A stretch of DNA of 64,000 nucleotides from assembly GCF_900112475.1 (NCBI RefSeq), contig NZ_FOLW01000002.1:429584-493583 (forward strand). Reading direction: 5' to 3'. Made by a program: the position numbers and the translations under genes. Source of the DNA: Pragia fontium DSM 5563 = ATCC 49100 (GTDB taxonomy: Bacteria > Pseudomonadota > Gammaproteobacteria > Enterobacterales > Enterobacteriaceae). Below are positions 19,363 to 28,984 of the stretch, in pieces (the stretch's first letter is position 1; every line of letters starts with the position of its first letter). The notes beneath the pieces are model-generated. The model had not been told where the DNA came from and did not search any database. It saw nothing but the letters and a program-made list of their open reading frames with translations.

Positions 19363-20274
19363 ATGTACTACGGTTTTGATATGGGAGGCACCAAGATTGA
19401 GTTTGGTGCTTTCGATGCGCAACATCGCCGTCTGATGCAAAAACGGGTACCTACGCCGCGTGATGATTATCAGGCTTTGCTAAAGGTACTCACGCAACTG
19501 ACGCTCGAGGCGGATATCGCATTAGGGTGTGAAGGCAAAGTGGGTATCGGTATTCCCGGTATGCCAGATAGAAACACCGGCGAATTATTTACCGCAAACG
19601 TTCCTGCATCGATGGGGAAGCCCTTAGCTGCCGATCTTGAGCGCTGCATTGCTCGCCCGGTGCGTATTGATAATGATGCGAATTGCTTTGCCCTTTCAGA
19701 AGCCTGGGATGGTGAGTTCCGGCAGTATTCCAACGTGCTGGGCATTATTCTGGGAACCGGTGTGGGAGGGGGAATTGTTATCGATGGTAAAATATTTTCC
19801 GGAAATAACTACATTGCCGGTGAGTTTGGTCACCTGAGATTACCGGTAGACGCACTGGAAGTACTGGGCAGGGATATTCCACGGGTTCACTGTGGGTGCG
19901 GCCATAATGGCTGTATGGAGAACTATATTTCCGGTCGCGGATTTGAGTGGCTATATCAGCAATTTTTCGGTGACAGATTAGAAGCTCAACGAATTATTGA
20001 ACATTATCGTAGCGGTGAGTCAAAAGCGGTAACCCATGTGACGCGTTTTATTGATTTGTTGGCGATTTGTCTGGCCAATATTTTTACCGTTCTCGATCCT
20101 CATTTAGTGGTATTTGGCGGTGGATTATCTAACTTTGATGAGATGTATCCGCTATTACCTGAACGTATTAAACCCCATTTGCTGAATGTCGCAAAAGTTC
20201 CACGTATCGAAAAAGCCCGTTGGGGTGATTCCGGTGGTGTTCGTGGTGCTGCATTTCTCAATTTAGTGGATTAG
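19363..20274 (+). CDS. nagK: N-acetyl-D-glucosamine kinase (ROK family)
   Basis: The 303-residue protein is a ROK kinase. It begins with the phosphate-binding motif DMGGTKIE (residues 6-13), has the ATP-site GTGVGGGI near 131-138, and the ROK zinc site in [13 protein letters not shown] near 177-189. NagK phosphorylates GlcNAc released by murein turnover, so it links functionally to NagZ upstream in the window. A strong AAGGAAGGGG ribosome-binding site precedes the ATG. Confidence 0.95.
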   Translation: MYYGFDMGGTKIEFGAFDAQHRRLMQKRVPTPRDDYQALLKVLTQLTLEADIALGCEGKVGIGIPGMPDRNTGELFTANVPASMGKPLAADLERCIARPVRIDNDANCFALSEAWDGEFRQYSNVLGIILGTGVGGGIVIDGKIFSGNNYIAGEFGHLRLPVDALEVLGRDIPRVHCGCGHNGCMENYISGRGFEWLYQQFFGDRLEAQRIIEHYRSGESKAVTHVTRFIDLLAICLANIFTVLDPHLVVFGGGLSNFDEMYPLLPERIKPHLLNVAKVPRIEKARWGDSGGVRGAAFLNLVD

Positions 20275-20303
20275 ATTCTGGACCATAAAAGGAGCTTCCA
20301 GTT

Positions 20304-21155
20304 ATGCGAGTTCATCGCCGCTTGTTTCGTACCAAAGTGAAGCATGTACGCCACCAACGTCAACGTATGCGATATTTACACAGTATTTTATCTTCAGCCT
20401 GCGATGAAGTGAAAGCCAGCCATAATCCATCGGTGGTGGTATTAACCGGGGCCGGTATTTCTGCTGAATCCGGTATTCGTACTTTCCGCGCCTCTGATGG
20501 GCTATGGGAAGATCATCGAATTGAAGATGTGGCTACTCCGGAAGGCTTTGAGGCTAATCCTGAGCTGGTACAGGCGTTCTATAATGCCCGCCGCCGTCAG
20601 TTAATCAGCCCGGAGATTTTGCCAAATGATGCCCATAAAGCATTGGCGAAACTGGAGGATTTGTTAGGAAACAAGTTCTTATTGGTGACCCAGAATGTGG
20701 ATAATTTGCATGAGCGAGCAGGCAATATGCGGGTTATTCATATGCACGGGGAACTGTTGAAGATTCGCTGTACGCGCTCCGGTAAAGTGGCCGAATGGAA
20801 AGGGGATCTCTCGGTTAACGAGCGTTGCTATTGTTGTGAACCTCCTCAGCCAATGCGTCCTCATATCGTTTGGTTTGGTGAAATGCCGCTTGAGATGGAT
20901 AAAATTAGTCAGGCTATTGCTGAAGCCGATTATTTTATTGCCATTGGCACATCCGGGCATGTTTATCCCGCTGCGGGTTTTGTACGTAGTGCTCGCTTGT
21001 ATGGTGCTCATACTGTGGAACTTAACCTTGAACCTAGTCAGGTAGCCAACAGCTTTGAAGAAAAACACTGTGGTTTGGCCAGTCAGGTGGTGCCTGAATA
21101 TATCCAGCAAACTTTTTTAGATGTTATTTCGAAGGACTGCTGTAAAAAAGCGTAA
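20304..21155 (+). CDS. cobB: NAD-dependent protein deacylase (sirtuin)
   Basis: The 283-residue protein is the long form of CobB, with a basic N-terminal extension of about 35 residues rich in Arg and His, as in E. coli. The sirtuin core is intact: [14 protein letters not shown] (49-62), QNVDN (130-134), and catalytic His148 in HMHGE. Tyr93 and Arg96 in AFYNARRRQ mark desuccinylase/deacetylase activity of class III sirtuins. Zinc cysteines are at 156 and in the CYCC cluster near 175-178. It uses NAD to remove acyl groups from lysines, for example on acetyl-CoA synthetase. Confidence 0.95.
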   Translation: MRVHRRLFRTKVKHVRHQRQRMRYLHSILSSACDEVKASHNPSVVVLTGAGISAESGIRTFRASDGLWEDHRIEDVATPEGFEANPELVQAFYNARRRQLISPEILPNDAHKALAKLEDLLGNKFLLVTQNVDNLHERAGNMRVIHMHGELLKIRCTRSGKVAEWKGDLSVNERCYCCEPPQPMRPHIVWFGEMPLEMDKISQAIAEADYFIAIGTSGHVYPAAGFVRSARLYGAHTVELNLEPSQVANSFEEKHCGLASQVVPEYIQQTFLDVISKDCCKKA

Positions 21156-21162
21156 GTAAGGC

Positions 21163-21201
21163 AATCCGTTACCTGAGGTTATTGTGATTAGGTAACGGAT
21201 T
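21163..21201 (+). terminator. Strong hairpin after cobB
   Basis: Perfect 12-base arms (AATCCGTTACCT / AGGTAACGGATT) with a 15-base loop, 7 bases after the cobB stop. No U-run follows, so it may stabilise the transcript end instead of terminating by itself. Confidence 0.6.
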
Positions 21202-21410
21202 CAAATTAATAGTATCAAACAATATTATTACCGTAATAACTATTTCAAATTTTCTTAACTAGATGATTGCTAGTGAGCTTTTATTGATTTAAACGCAGAT
21301 GTTATGATATTTTTATTCTCTAAGGTAACTTTTTGAAGTTATTTTACTTATAATTAAACACGCTTTCGTTGTTTTTTTGTATTTCAGGGACAATATATTA
21401 GGGATATTCA

Positions 21411-24400
21411 ATGCTGCTATCTTCACGGAGCTTGCTGGCTTTTTCTGTCAGTAGTGCTCTCATATCTGGTACATGTCTTTATTCTCATCAAGTCCAGTCG
21501 GCTGACAATTTACTCATTATAAATAGCAACATAGAAGAATGGATTAAGGATCTTTCCTATTTATCCAGCATAGATAATCAGTCCGCAGTTGTTGTTGATG
21601 GTAATGGAACTTATGCAAATCTGGCTCAGGTCAATGCATCAACCACTGGCTCTAATGCATCTGCTATTTTGATTTCTAATAATGCTTATCTGACGAATAA
21701 AGGCGCTAATACTAAAATATTAACCAGCGGCGTAAACAGTCATGGCATTTCTGCAATAGACTCTGGTTATTTTAACGTTGTTGAATTAACGATTAAAACC
21801 ACGGGTTCAGGTTCTGATGCACTAAGAATTCAGGCGAGTAAGGGTAATTTCGTTCAAAATCTAAAGGTCCGCACGGATAATATTAATTCAAACGGTGCTT
21901 ATCTGATTGGTCATGATAGCGCGGAAACTTCGCTATATATTAACCAGAGCCAAATCGATACCTTGGGAGACGGCAGTGCTGGCGTTCGTATGAGGTCGCT
22001 TAACGCCAGTGAAAAAGTTTTCCTGTATATGGATGGGCAAACGAACATCACTACCGCTGGTGAGAAGAGCGAAGGGATTAATGCAGTTGGCGCTGGAACC
22101 TCAGGTTGGATTGCCGGTGGTGATAACGATCGCTTAACCATTCAGACTTCCGGTAATACTTCTAGTGGAGTTTTTGTTGGTTCTGGGGCCAATCTGACCA
22201 TTCATAATATGAATGTGTTGACAACAGGAACCTTGTCTAACGGCATTCAGGTCAGTGGTAGCGGTTCGAGTCTAAATATCAAGGACAGTGAAGTTAAAGC
22301 TAAAGGCAGTCGCTCGTTTGGTATTATTGCTCATGATGGCGGTAAGCTTGTTGGTGATAACTTATCGATTACCGCTGACGATACCCACGGGGTTAAGTCT
22401 TGGAATAGTGGTGATATCTCAATCAAAAACAGCACCATCAAGGCAGCCAATAAAGGCTTATTCTCTGAAGTGACTCTGGATAATAAAACTTCCCTACTTG
22501 ATGCCCAAGATATGGTCATTGATGCGGATTCCCATGGTGTGATGGCATCTGCTTCATCGACGTTGTCCCAGGCCCATAATACGCGGGCAACGGTCACGCT
22601 CAGCGGAACAAATCAAATTCGTTCACAAGACAGCACATTGTTTGCGCGTTTGGGCGGTAATATTTTGGCTGATATTCAAGGTGGCTTGCTAAATACGGGC
22701 TCGATTAGCGGTGCGTCAACATTACATGCACAAGGCGGCGTCATTGATGCATTGTTGGATGGAACAACGGTGATGAATCAGGGGATGCTGATAACATCGG
22801 TTGTTGACCAATACGCTAACGCTGGTGAAGTTTCCCTAACGGCGAAAAATCTGGCTATGAGTGGGGATGTGCTGGCTGATGTTCAGAGTATCGCTAATTT
22901 ATCGCTGGAAAATGCTAGTTGGACTGGCCGAGTGACGAATGGAACGACATTTTCAGTTGATGCCAGCAGCCAGTGGAATGTCTCCGGGAATTCTGATGTT
23001 GCTTCATTGGCTCATAGCGGTAACATTCGCTTTATTTCACCGACGGTAAATGACTTTAAGACTTTGACAGTGCAGGGTGACTATCAGGGAAATGACGGTA
23101 CTTTGACCATTAACACCATTATCAATGATGACCTTTCTCCAACGGATAAGTTAATTGTTGAAGGCAATACTCAGGGAATGACCAACTTACACGTCAATTC
23201 TGTCGCGGGTTCTGGCGGCCTAACCAGCAATGGTATTGAAGTGGTTCGTGTTGCTGGTTCATCAGATGGCCGATTTGTTCTGGTTAATCGGGTCAGTGCC
23301 GGCGGCTATGAATATTTACTGCATCAGGGCGGTGCGGTTAGCGGAAATGATGGTAACTGGTATTTACGTTCAGAATTACCTAAAGAGCTAAATCCAGATC
23401 CTAAGCCAACCCCCACACCAAACCCAGACGCTAATTCTGGAGCAGGCGCGAAGCCTGAACTTATATCCCCAGAAGTAGGTGCTTATGCCACTAACGTCGC
23501 TTTAAGCAATACTCTATTTATGCATAGCTTGCACGATCGTTTGGGCGAGCCTCAGTTTACCGAACGTCTGAAGGGGCAGATGGCTAACCCAACCTCCATG
23601 TGGTTACGTGTGGTTGGGGCGCGTGAAAAAGGGCGGGTGGCTGATTCACTGCGAACCCATACCAAGAGTGCCTTGGTACATTTGGGGGGAGATATCGCCC
23701 AGTGGAGCGCTAATGGTCAGGACCGTTTACATTTAGGCGTGATGGGCGGCTATGCGGATGCGAAAACTAAGGTGCGTTCCGGGCGGCTTGGTTATCTGGC
23801 GGAAGGTAACGTTCACGGCTATAGCGCCGGTATGTATGCCACCTGGTATGCAAATGAACAGGATGGAACCGGTTTATATACCGATAGTTGGATTACCTAT
23901 AGCTGGTTTGATAATCAGGTCAAAGGCGAGAAAATGCGTGATGAAAATTACGATTCATCGGGTATTTCAGCTTCACTGGAATCCGGATATACCTATAAAA
24001 CCTATCAGGGGAAAAATAAGAGCGTATTTATTCAACCTAAAGCTCAATTGGTATGGTTGGGCGTCAAAGCAGATGACCATAGCGATGCATCAGGCAATCG
24101 TATTGTTCAGGATAATAATGGTAACCTGATGAGTAAGTTAGGGATGAGAGTGTTTATGCAGGGGATTTCGCCGGCAAATCGTCAACAAACATTCCAGCCG
24201 TTTGCCGAAGTTAGTTGGATCCACAATACCCATCCTTACGGGATAAACTATCAGGGAAATCAGGGACCCTCATTCTCCCAACAGGGAACGCGTAACCTGG
24301 GAGAGGTGAAACTAGGATTACAAGGGAGCTTAACCGACAACTTCTCTATTTGGGGGCAGGTTAGCGACCAGATCGGTACGCGTGGTTATCATCGTACTGA

Positions 24401-24431
24401 AGGTGTGATTGGCGCGAAATACAGCTTCTGA
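21411..24431 (+). CDS. Type Va autotransporter with pertactin-like passenger (AT2)
   Basis: The 1,006-residue protein opens with a signal peptide (cleavage probably after HQVQSA near residue 31). A passenger of about 620 residues follows with beta-helix-like repeats (motifs such as GNGTYANL, SGVNSHGISA, GSGSSLNIKDS, and HDGGKLVGDNLSI). Next come a Pro-rich linker (PDPKPTPTPNPDANSG near 665-680) and a complete beta-barrel (from about 735) ending GVIGAKYSF, with the terminal Phe. It is closely related to the next gene in the passenger and nearly identical in the barrel. The signal peptide follows a weak AGGGA ribosome-binding site. Function is probably surface adhesion or aggregation, inferred only from the architecture. 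Confidence 0.9.
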   Translation: MLLSSRSLLAFSVSSALISGTCLYSHQVQSADNLLIINSNIEEWIKDLSYLSSIDNQSAVVVDGNGTYANLAQVNASTTGSNASAILISNNAYLTNKGANTKILTSGVNSHGISAIDSGYFNVVELTIKTTGSGSDALRIQASKGNFVQNLKVRTDNINSNGAYLIGHDSAETSLYINQSQIDTLGDGSAGVRMRSLNASEKVFLYMDGQTNITTAGEKSEGINAVGAGTSGWIAGGDNDRLTIQTSGNTSSGVFVGSGANLTIHNMNVLTTGTLSNGIQVSGSGSSLNIKDSEVKAKGSRSFGIIAHDGGKLVGDNLSITADDTHGVKSWNSGDISIKNSTIKAANKGLFSEVTLDNKTSLLDAQDMVIDADSHGVMASASSTLSQAHNTRATVTLSGTNQIRSQDSTLFARLGGNILADIQGGLLNTGSISGASTLHAQGGVIDALLDGTTVMNQGMLITSVVDQYANAGEVSLTAKNLAMSGDVLADVQSIANLSLENASWTGRVTNGTTFSVDASSQWNVSGNSDVASLAHSGNIRFISPTVNDFKTLTVQGDYQGNDGTLTINTIINDDLSPTDKLIVEGNTQGMTNLHVNSVAGSGGLTSNGIEVVRVAGSSDGRFVLVNRVSAGGYEYLLHQGGAVSGNDGNWYLRSELPKELNPDPKPTPTPNPDANSGAGAKPELISPEVGAYATNVALSNTLFMHSLHDRLGEPQFTERLKGQMANPTSMWLRVVGAREKGRVADSLRTHTKSALVHLGGDIAQWSANGQDRLHLGVMGGYADAKTKVRSGRLGYLAEGNVHGYSAGMYATWYANEQDGTGLYTDSWITYSWFDNQVKGEKMRDENYDSSGISASLESGYTYKTYQGKNKSVFIQPKAQLVWLGVKADDHSDASGNRIVQDNNGNLMSKLGMRVFMQGISPANRQQTFQPFAEVSWIHNTHPYGINYQGNQGPSFSQQGTRNLGEVKLGLQGSLTDNFSIWGQVSDQIGTRGYHRTEGVIGAKYSF

Positions 24432-24456
24432 TGAATAATCACAGACGGTAAATTAG

Positions 24457-24491
24457 ACCGGGTCGTTTATGGTGAACGACCCGGTTTTTTT
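24457..24491 (+). terminator. Rho-independent terminator of AT2
   Basis: Perfect 11-base arms ACCGGGTCGTT and AACGACCCGGT with a 7-base loop, then seven T. The same terminator, slightly decayed, follows the paralogue AT3. Confidence 0.93.
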
Positions 24492-24556
24492 ATTGATGTA
24501 GAACGGCTGTATTTTAATAATGTAAATTCAGTTAGAGCGTAATTTAGGCACGTTTT

Positions 24557-24652
24557 ATGAAACTATTTTTACGTAGGTTTCAGTCCTTTTCTATTCACTG
24601 TGCCATTATATCTGCTACAGACATATTCTCATTAGACTCGGTCTATTTATAA
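24557..24652 (+). pseudogene. Relic of an autotransporter signal-peptide coding region
   Basis: The 31-codon ORF from ATG 24557 reads MKLFLRRFQSFSIHCAIISA... and aligns with the first 25 or so residues of AT3 (MKLFSRNLQAFSIGSALISG...). At the DNA level, ATGAAACTATTTTTACG compares with ATGAAACTATTTTCACG. Similarity fades after about 85 bases and a TAA ends the frame. It lies between AT2 and AT3 and looks like the 5' stump of a third tandem autotransporter gene lost by deletion or recombination. Confidence 0.7.
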
Positions 24653-24855
24653 TTTATTAACTATACTAAATAAATCCAGCATATTTTTGGTTTTATTTGG
24701 AAAATGTGTTGTGGAAAATTTTAAATAAAAAACTTCATTGTCCTAGGTTATTTTTATTAGGTGATGAATAAGGGTTAACAAAGAAAGTGTCTAATGATTA
24801 TAGGGTTATTTGTTTCTTGTGACGCCTGTAATTAGATAATGTGCAGGAATGTTTA
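24653..24855. other. Intergenic leader of AT3
   Basis: About 200 AT-rich bases between the signal-peptide relic and AT3. They presumably contain the AT3 promoter. No clear operator was seen. The whole AT2-AT3 gap (24432-24855) otherwise holds only the AT2 terminator and the relic. Confidence 0.5.
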
Positions 24856-27800
24856 ATGAAACTATTTTCACGTAACTTGCAGGCTTTTTCTATTGGTAGT
24901 GCTCTTATATCTGGTGCATGTATATATTCTTATCCGGTTCAGGCGGATGAGAATGTATTAATTATAAATAGCAATATTGAAGAGTGGATAAATGATGCTG
25001 ATTATTCATCTAGCACAGCTAACCAGCCGGCAATTTTGGCTGATGGTAATGGTACTACTGCCAACCTCTCTAATGTCAACGCATCAACAACGAGCAACCG
25101 AGCATCTGCTATTTTAGTTTCCAATAATTCTTATCTGAAACATAACGGCGAAAATACATTAATATCAACCAGTGGTATCAGGAGTCACGGTATTTATGCC
25201 ACCAGCGGTGGCTATTTCAATATATCAAACTTGACTATTACAACCACGGGTTCAAGTTCTGACGGATTAAGGTTAGAAGGAAGTGAAGAGAACGTTATTC
25301 AATCTGTAATAGTGAAAACGGATGATAATAATTCACAAGGTGTTTACTTATTAGGTAACGGCAGTGGGAGAACTTCGTTAACGATTACAAATAGTGTTAT
25401 TGATACGGAAGGCCTTAATAGCATTGGTGTTCATCTGCATTCTGCAAGTACCGATGAGAACGTTGATCTGAAGATAGATGGAAAAACGACGATTATTACC
25501 GCTAATGAGAAAAGTCATGGTGTCTATGCTTTTGGCGCAGGGATTTTAGGCTCGATCGCAGGTACCGAGAATAATCGTATAGCCATCAATACTGCTGGTT
25601 TAGACTCTCGCGGTATGTTTATTACCTCAGGCGCTAATTTTACCATCAATAATCTGGATTTGCTGACCACCGGGCGAGCATCCAACGGAATACAGGTTGG
25701 TGATGTGGATTCGAGTGTGGATATTGATAACAGCAGCATTACAGTCAAAGGTAATACTTCAATTGGTATTGTTGCTCACGATGGCGGAAAGTTGGTTGGT
25801 AGTAAGCTGTCAGTGAGCTCTGATGATACTCATGGAGTAAAGTCTTGGAATGGTGGTGATATTTCAATCAAAGATAGTATGGTTGAGGCTAGGTTCCACG
25901 GCTTATTATCCGAGTCTACTGCGGAGAATACGGTTTCGCATTTTAAGGCTGAAAATATCATTATTAACTCAGGTTTGGAGAGTGTAAGAGCGTCAGTGAC
26001 CAATGAGGCTTTGATTTTAGGGCAAGAAGCCAATATTACGCTTAGCGGTGAGAATACGATAGTTTCAAGAGAAAGAAGTACTCTGTATGCGACTGGGGGT
26101 AAGATTACTGCTGATATGAAAGCCGGTTCGTTGGCTGCCGGTTCGGCGGCAGGGGCATCGGTATTTTATGCTCAAGGGGGCGTCATTGACGCATCGCTGG
26201 ACGGTACAAACATTGTTAATCAAGGGATGCTGGTCACATCGACTATTGATAACGATGGCAGGGCAGGTGACGTTTCCCTAACGGCGAAAAACCTTGCTAT
26301 GAGCGGAGATATTTTGGCAGATGACCAGAGTACCGTTAATTTATCATTGCAAAATGCTAACTGGACCGGTCAGGCGACTAGCGGCACGCAGTTTTCAGTT
26401 GATGCTTCTAGCCAGTGGAATGTTTCCGGTAGTTCAGATGTTGTTTCATTGACCAACAACGGTAATATTCTCTTTAGTTCCCCGACAGCCGATGGCTTTA
26501 GAACCTTAACAGCTTATAGCGTTAAGACTTTAACAGTCCATGGTGACTATCAAGGCAATGACGGTACATTAACCATTAACACCATACTTAACGATGATGC
26601 TTCTCCAACCGATATGCTGATTGTTGAAGGCAATACTCAGGGTAAGACAAATTTGTACGTCAATCAGATTGCTGGTTCTGGCGCCTTAACCCGTAATGGT
26701 ATCGAAGTGGTTCGCGTTGGTGGGCTTTCAAATGGTCAATTTATGCTGGTTAATCGGGTCAGTTCTGGTGGTTATGAATATTTACTGCATCAGGGCGGTG
26801 CGGTTACCGGAGATGATGGTAACTGGTATTTACGTTCAGAACTGCTAAACCCAAAAAAACCAGAAAGTCCAGATCCAGAAAACCCAGATCCAGAAATAGA
26901 TTCCAAGCTTAAGCTCATATCGCCAGAAACGGGGGCATACGCCACTAACGTTGCTTTAAGCAATACCTTATTTATGCACAGTTTACATGACCGTCTGGGA
27001 GAGCCGCAGTTTACTGAACGCCTGCAAGGAAAAATGAGCACGCCAACCTCCATGTGGCTACGTGTGGTTGGGGCGCGTGAACAAGGGCGAGTGGCGGATT
27101 CACTGAGAACTTCTACCAATAGTGCATTGGTGCATTTAGGGGGAGATATCGCTCAGTGGAGCACCAATGGACAGGACCGTTTACATTTAGGCGTGATGGG
27201 CGGTTATGCGGATGCAAAAACGAAAGTGCGTTCCGGGCTGCTTGGTTATCAGGCGGAAGGTAATGTTCACGGCTACAGCGTCGGCCTGTATGGCACCTGG
27301 TATGCGAATGAACAGGATGGAAGCGGTTTATATACCGACAGTTGGGTAACCTACAGCTGGTTTGATAATCAGGTAAAAGGCGACAAAATGCGTGATGAAA
27401 ATTACCATTCATCGGGTATTTCAGCCTCACTGGAGTCCGGATATACCTATAAAACCTATCAGGGTAAAAATCACAGTGCGTTTATTCAGCCTAAAGCCCA
27501 ACTGGCATGGTTGGGCGTCAAAGCAGATGACCATCGTGATGCGCTAGGAAACCGTATCGTTCAGGATCATGATGGTAATCTGATGAGTAAGTTAGGGATG
27601 AGAGTGTTTATGCAAGGGACCTCGCCGGCAAATCGTCAACAAACGTTCCAGCCGTTTGTCGAAGCCAGTTGGCTCCACAATACCCATTCCTATGGAATCG
27701 GTTACCAAGGAGGCCAAGGGGCAACCTTTTCCCAACAGGGGACGCGTAATCTTGGAGAGCTGAAGCTTGGACTGCAAGGAAGCTTAACCGACAATTTCTC

Positions 27801-27885
27801 TATATGGAGTCAGGTTAGCGAACAGGTCGGTACTCGCGGTTATCATCGTACTGAGGGTGTGATTGGTATGAAATACAGTTTCTGA
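24856..27885 (+). CDS. Type Va autotransporter, tandem paralogue (AT3)
   Basis: The ATG at 24856 with AGGA 7 bases upstream is preferred to a GTG at 24841. It yields 1,009 residues: signal peptide ending near YPVQA, a beta-helix-type passenger, a shorter acidic Pro-rich linker (NPKKPESPDPENPDPEID) and a beta-barrel ending GVIGMKYSF. Passenger repeats align with AT2 throughout, with moderate divergence, whereas the barrel is nearly the same. An 8-residue insertion repeats part of its own neighbourhood (RTLTAYSVKTLTV compared with KTLTV in AT2). Like AT2 it should be secreted through its own barrel. The pair probably arose by tandem duplication, with barrels homogenised or under strong constraint. 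Confidence 0.9.
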   Translation: MKLFSRNLQAFSIGSALISGACIYSYPVQADENVLIINSNIEEWINDADYSSSTANQPAILADGNGTTANLSNVNASTTSNRASAILVSNNSYLKHNGENTLISTSGIRSHGIYATSGGYFNISNLTITTTGSSSDGLRLEGSEENVIQSVIVKTDDNNSQGVYLLGNGSGRTSLTITNSVIDTEGLNSIGVHLHSASTDENVDLKIDGKTTIITANEKSHGVYAFGAGILGSIAGTENNRIAINTAGLDSRGMFITSGANFTINNLDLLTTGRASNGIQVGDVDSSVDIDNSSITVKGNTSIGIVAHDGGKLVGSKLSVSSDDTHGVKSWNGGDISIKDSMVEARFHGLLSESTAENTVSHFKAENIIINSGLESVRASVTNEALILGQEANITLSGENTIVSRERSTLYATGGKITADMKAGSLAAGSAAGASVFYAQGGVIDASLDGTNIVNQGMLVTSTIDNDGRAGDVSLTAKNLAMSGDILADDQSTVNLSLQNANWTGQATSGTQFSVDASSQWNVSGSSDVVSLTNNGNILFSSPTADGFRTLTAYSVKTLTVHGDYQGNDGTLTINTILNDDASPTDMLIVEGNTQGKTNLYVNQIAGSGALTRNGIEVVRVGGLSNGQFMLVNRVSSGGYEYLLHQGGAVTGDDGNWYLRSELLNPKKPESPDPENPDPEIDSKLKLISPETGAYATNVALSNTLFMHSLHDRLGEPQFTERLQGKMSTPTSMWLRVVGAREQGRVADSLRTSTNSALVHLGGDIAQWSTNGQDRLHLGVMGGYADAKTKVRSGLLGYQAEGNVHGYSVGLYGTWYANEQDGSGLYTDSWVTYSWFDNQVKGDKMRDENYHSSGISASLESGYTYKTYQGKNHSAFIQPKAQLAWLGVKADDHRDALGNRIVQDHDGNLMSKLGMRVFMQGTSPANRQQTFQPFVEASWLHNTHSYGIGYQGGQGATFSQQGTRNLGELKLGLQGSLTDNFSIWSQVSEQVGTRGYHRTEGVIGMKYSF

Positions 27886-27911
27886 TAAACAATCACAGAC
27901 AATAAATCAGG

Positions 27912-27945
27912 CCGGGTCGTTTATGGAGAATGACTCGGTTTTTTT
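27912..27945 (+). terminator. Rho-independent terminator of AT3
   Basis: Arms CCGGGTCGTT and AATGACTCGG pair with two G-U wobbles around a 7-base loop, then seven T. It is the duplicated counterpart of the AT2 terminator. Confidence 0.88.
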
Positions 27946-28118
27946 ATTGCCGCTGTTTAGGCCGCTAAAATTTTTCCCAATCTGTATCATGTTTCAGAAT
28001 AGGATAATGCCAATAATTTTATCATGTTATGCTGAGTATGATAAAAAGAGGTGATAACGTTTTATCGCGTTTTTAATACTCATAGTTAGCAACATCATAA
28101 ATTCGATGGTTAATAATA

Positions 28119-28562
28119 ATGAATAAGATAGAGATACATGCGGTTAAAGAGAAGGATTACCCCGAACTTACCGCTTTATGGGAACGCTCCGTCAGGGCGA
28201 CTCATGATTTTTTACCGGAAGCGGATATTCTGTTCTTTCGACCATTAATTTTAAATGAATTTTTGCCAATGGTGCATTTAATGTGTACTAAAAATTCTCA
28301 AGGAATCATTAGTGGCTTTATCGGTGTAGCAGATAACAAGGTTGAGATGCTATTTATCGATCCGGCTTATCGAGGACAGGGCCTAGGTAAGGCACTGCTT
28401 AATTACGGGATAGAGCAATTAGCGATTACTGAAGTGGATGTGAATGAACAAAATCCGCAGGCGCTGAATTTTTATTTAAAGTGCGGCTTTAACGTAGCTG
28501 GTCGTTCTGAAGTTGATGGTATGGGAAAACCTTACCCGCTACTGCATCTGATTTTGCAGTAA
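28119..28562 (+). CDS. GNAT acetyltransferase, YjaB-like
   Basis: The 147-residue protein has the GNAT fold signature: WERSVRATHDFLP near the N-terminus, MLFIDPAYRGQGLGKALL (about 77-93) with the acetyl-CoA-binding RGQGLG, and the C-terminal VNEQNPQALNFYLKCGFNVAGRSEVDGMGKPYPLLHL. The C-terminal part is nearly that of E. coli YjaB. The substrate is unknown. No good ribosome-binding site precedes the ATG. The neighbours are unrelated, and the gene lies in the accessory block between cobB and pot. Confidence 0.85.
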   Translation: MNKIEIHAVKEKDYPELTALWERSVRATHDFLPEADILFFRPLILNEFLPMVHLMCTKNSQGIISGFIGVADNKVEMLFIDPAYRGQGLGKALLNYGIEQLAITEVDVNEQNPQALNFYLKCGFNVAGRSEVDGMGKPYPLLHLILQ

Positions 28563-28585
28563 ATGGAAGATAATAAGGGAATACA

Positions 28586-28984
28586 GTGAAGCGCTTTATG
28601 GCTTGGTCGATGACGATCTTTTTCTCAATATTACTGATTGCTGTGCTGAGTTTTATTGGTTACTACGTCGTAGAGATCTATCCGGCCAGAGATGAATTAA
28701 ATGCTTCTGCCGCCAAGTACGTTGATGATAAATCTCAGACGGTTTTGTTAAATCGTTTAATGTCCGCGAATTACCCAGACAATCATTATTATCATCACGT
28801 CACGCGGGTCATGTCGTATAAATATTTGTCTGGAGAGCGGCAAACAACGCTTCGCCGCATTACCAGAGAAGGACTTTGGTCTTTATGGTTGAAGATGCTG
28901 TATAGCAGGGAAGAGATGGGGTCAATTTGGCTATCGCTATTTATCTGGGGCGTACTGATGATAACCACGCTATTTATGGTATAG
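28586..28984 (+). CDS. Uncharacterised two-segment membrane protein
   Basis: From the GTG at 28586 (AAGGGA upstream) a 132-residue protein is read with one hydrophobic segment at residues 8-28 (WSMTIFFSILLIAVLSFIGYYVV). A soluble, Tyr/His-rich middle section follows, then a second hydrophobic segment ending at the very C-terminus (IWLSLFIWGVLMITTLFMV). Both termini are probably cytoplasmic. I recognise no family. The abrupt end inside the second segment, with an open, protein-like frame continuing at 28985-29160, suggests that the gene may be frameshifted and originally about 190 residues long. It starts 23 bases after the acetyltransferase stop and could be co-transcribed with it. Confidence 0.6.
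   Translation: MKRFMAWSMTIFFSILLIAVLSFIGYYVVEIYPARDELNASAAKYVDDKSQTVLLNRLMSANYPDNHYYHHVTRVMSYKYLSGERQTTLRRITREGLWSLWLKMLYSREEMGSIWLSLFIWGVLMITTLFMV

Noticed and set aside
27113-27430. 105-codon minus-strand ORF within the AT3 barrel
   Set aside because: Overlaps a certain gene, is rich in His, Arg and Cys, and follows from the codon bias of the sense strand.
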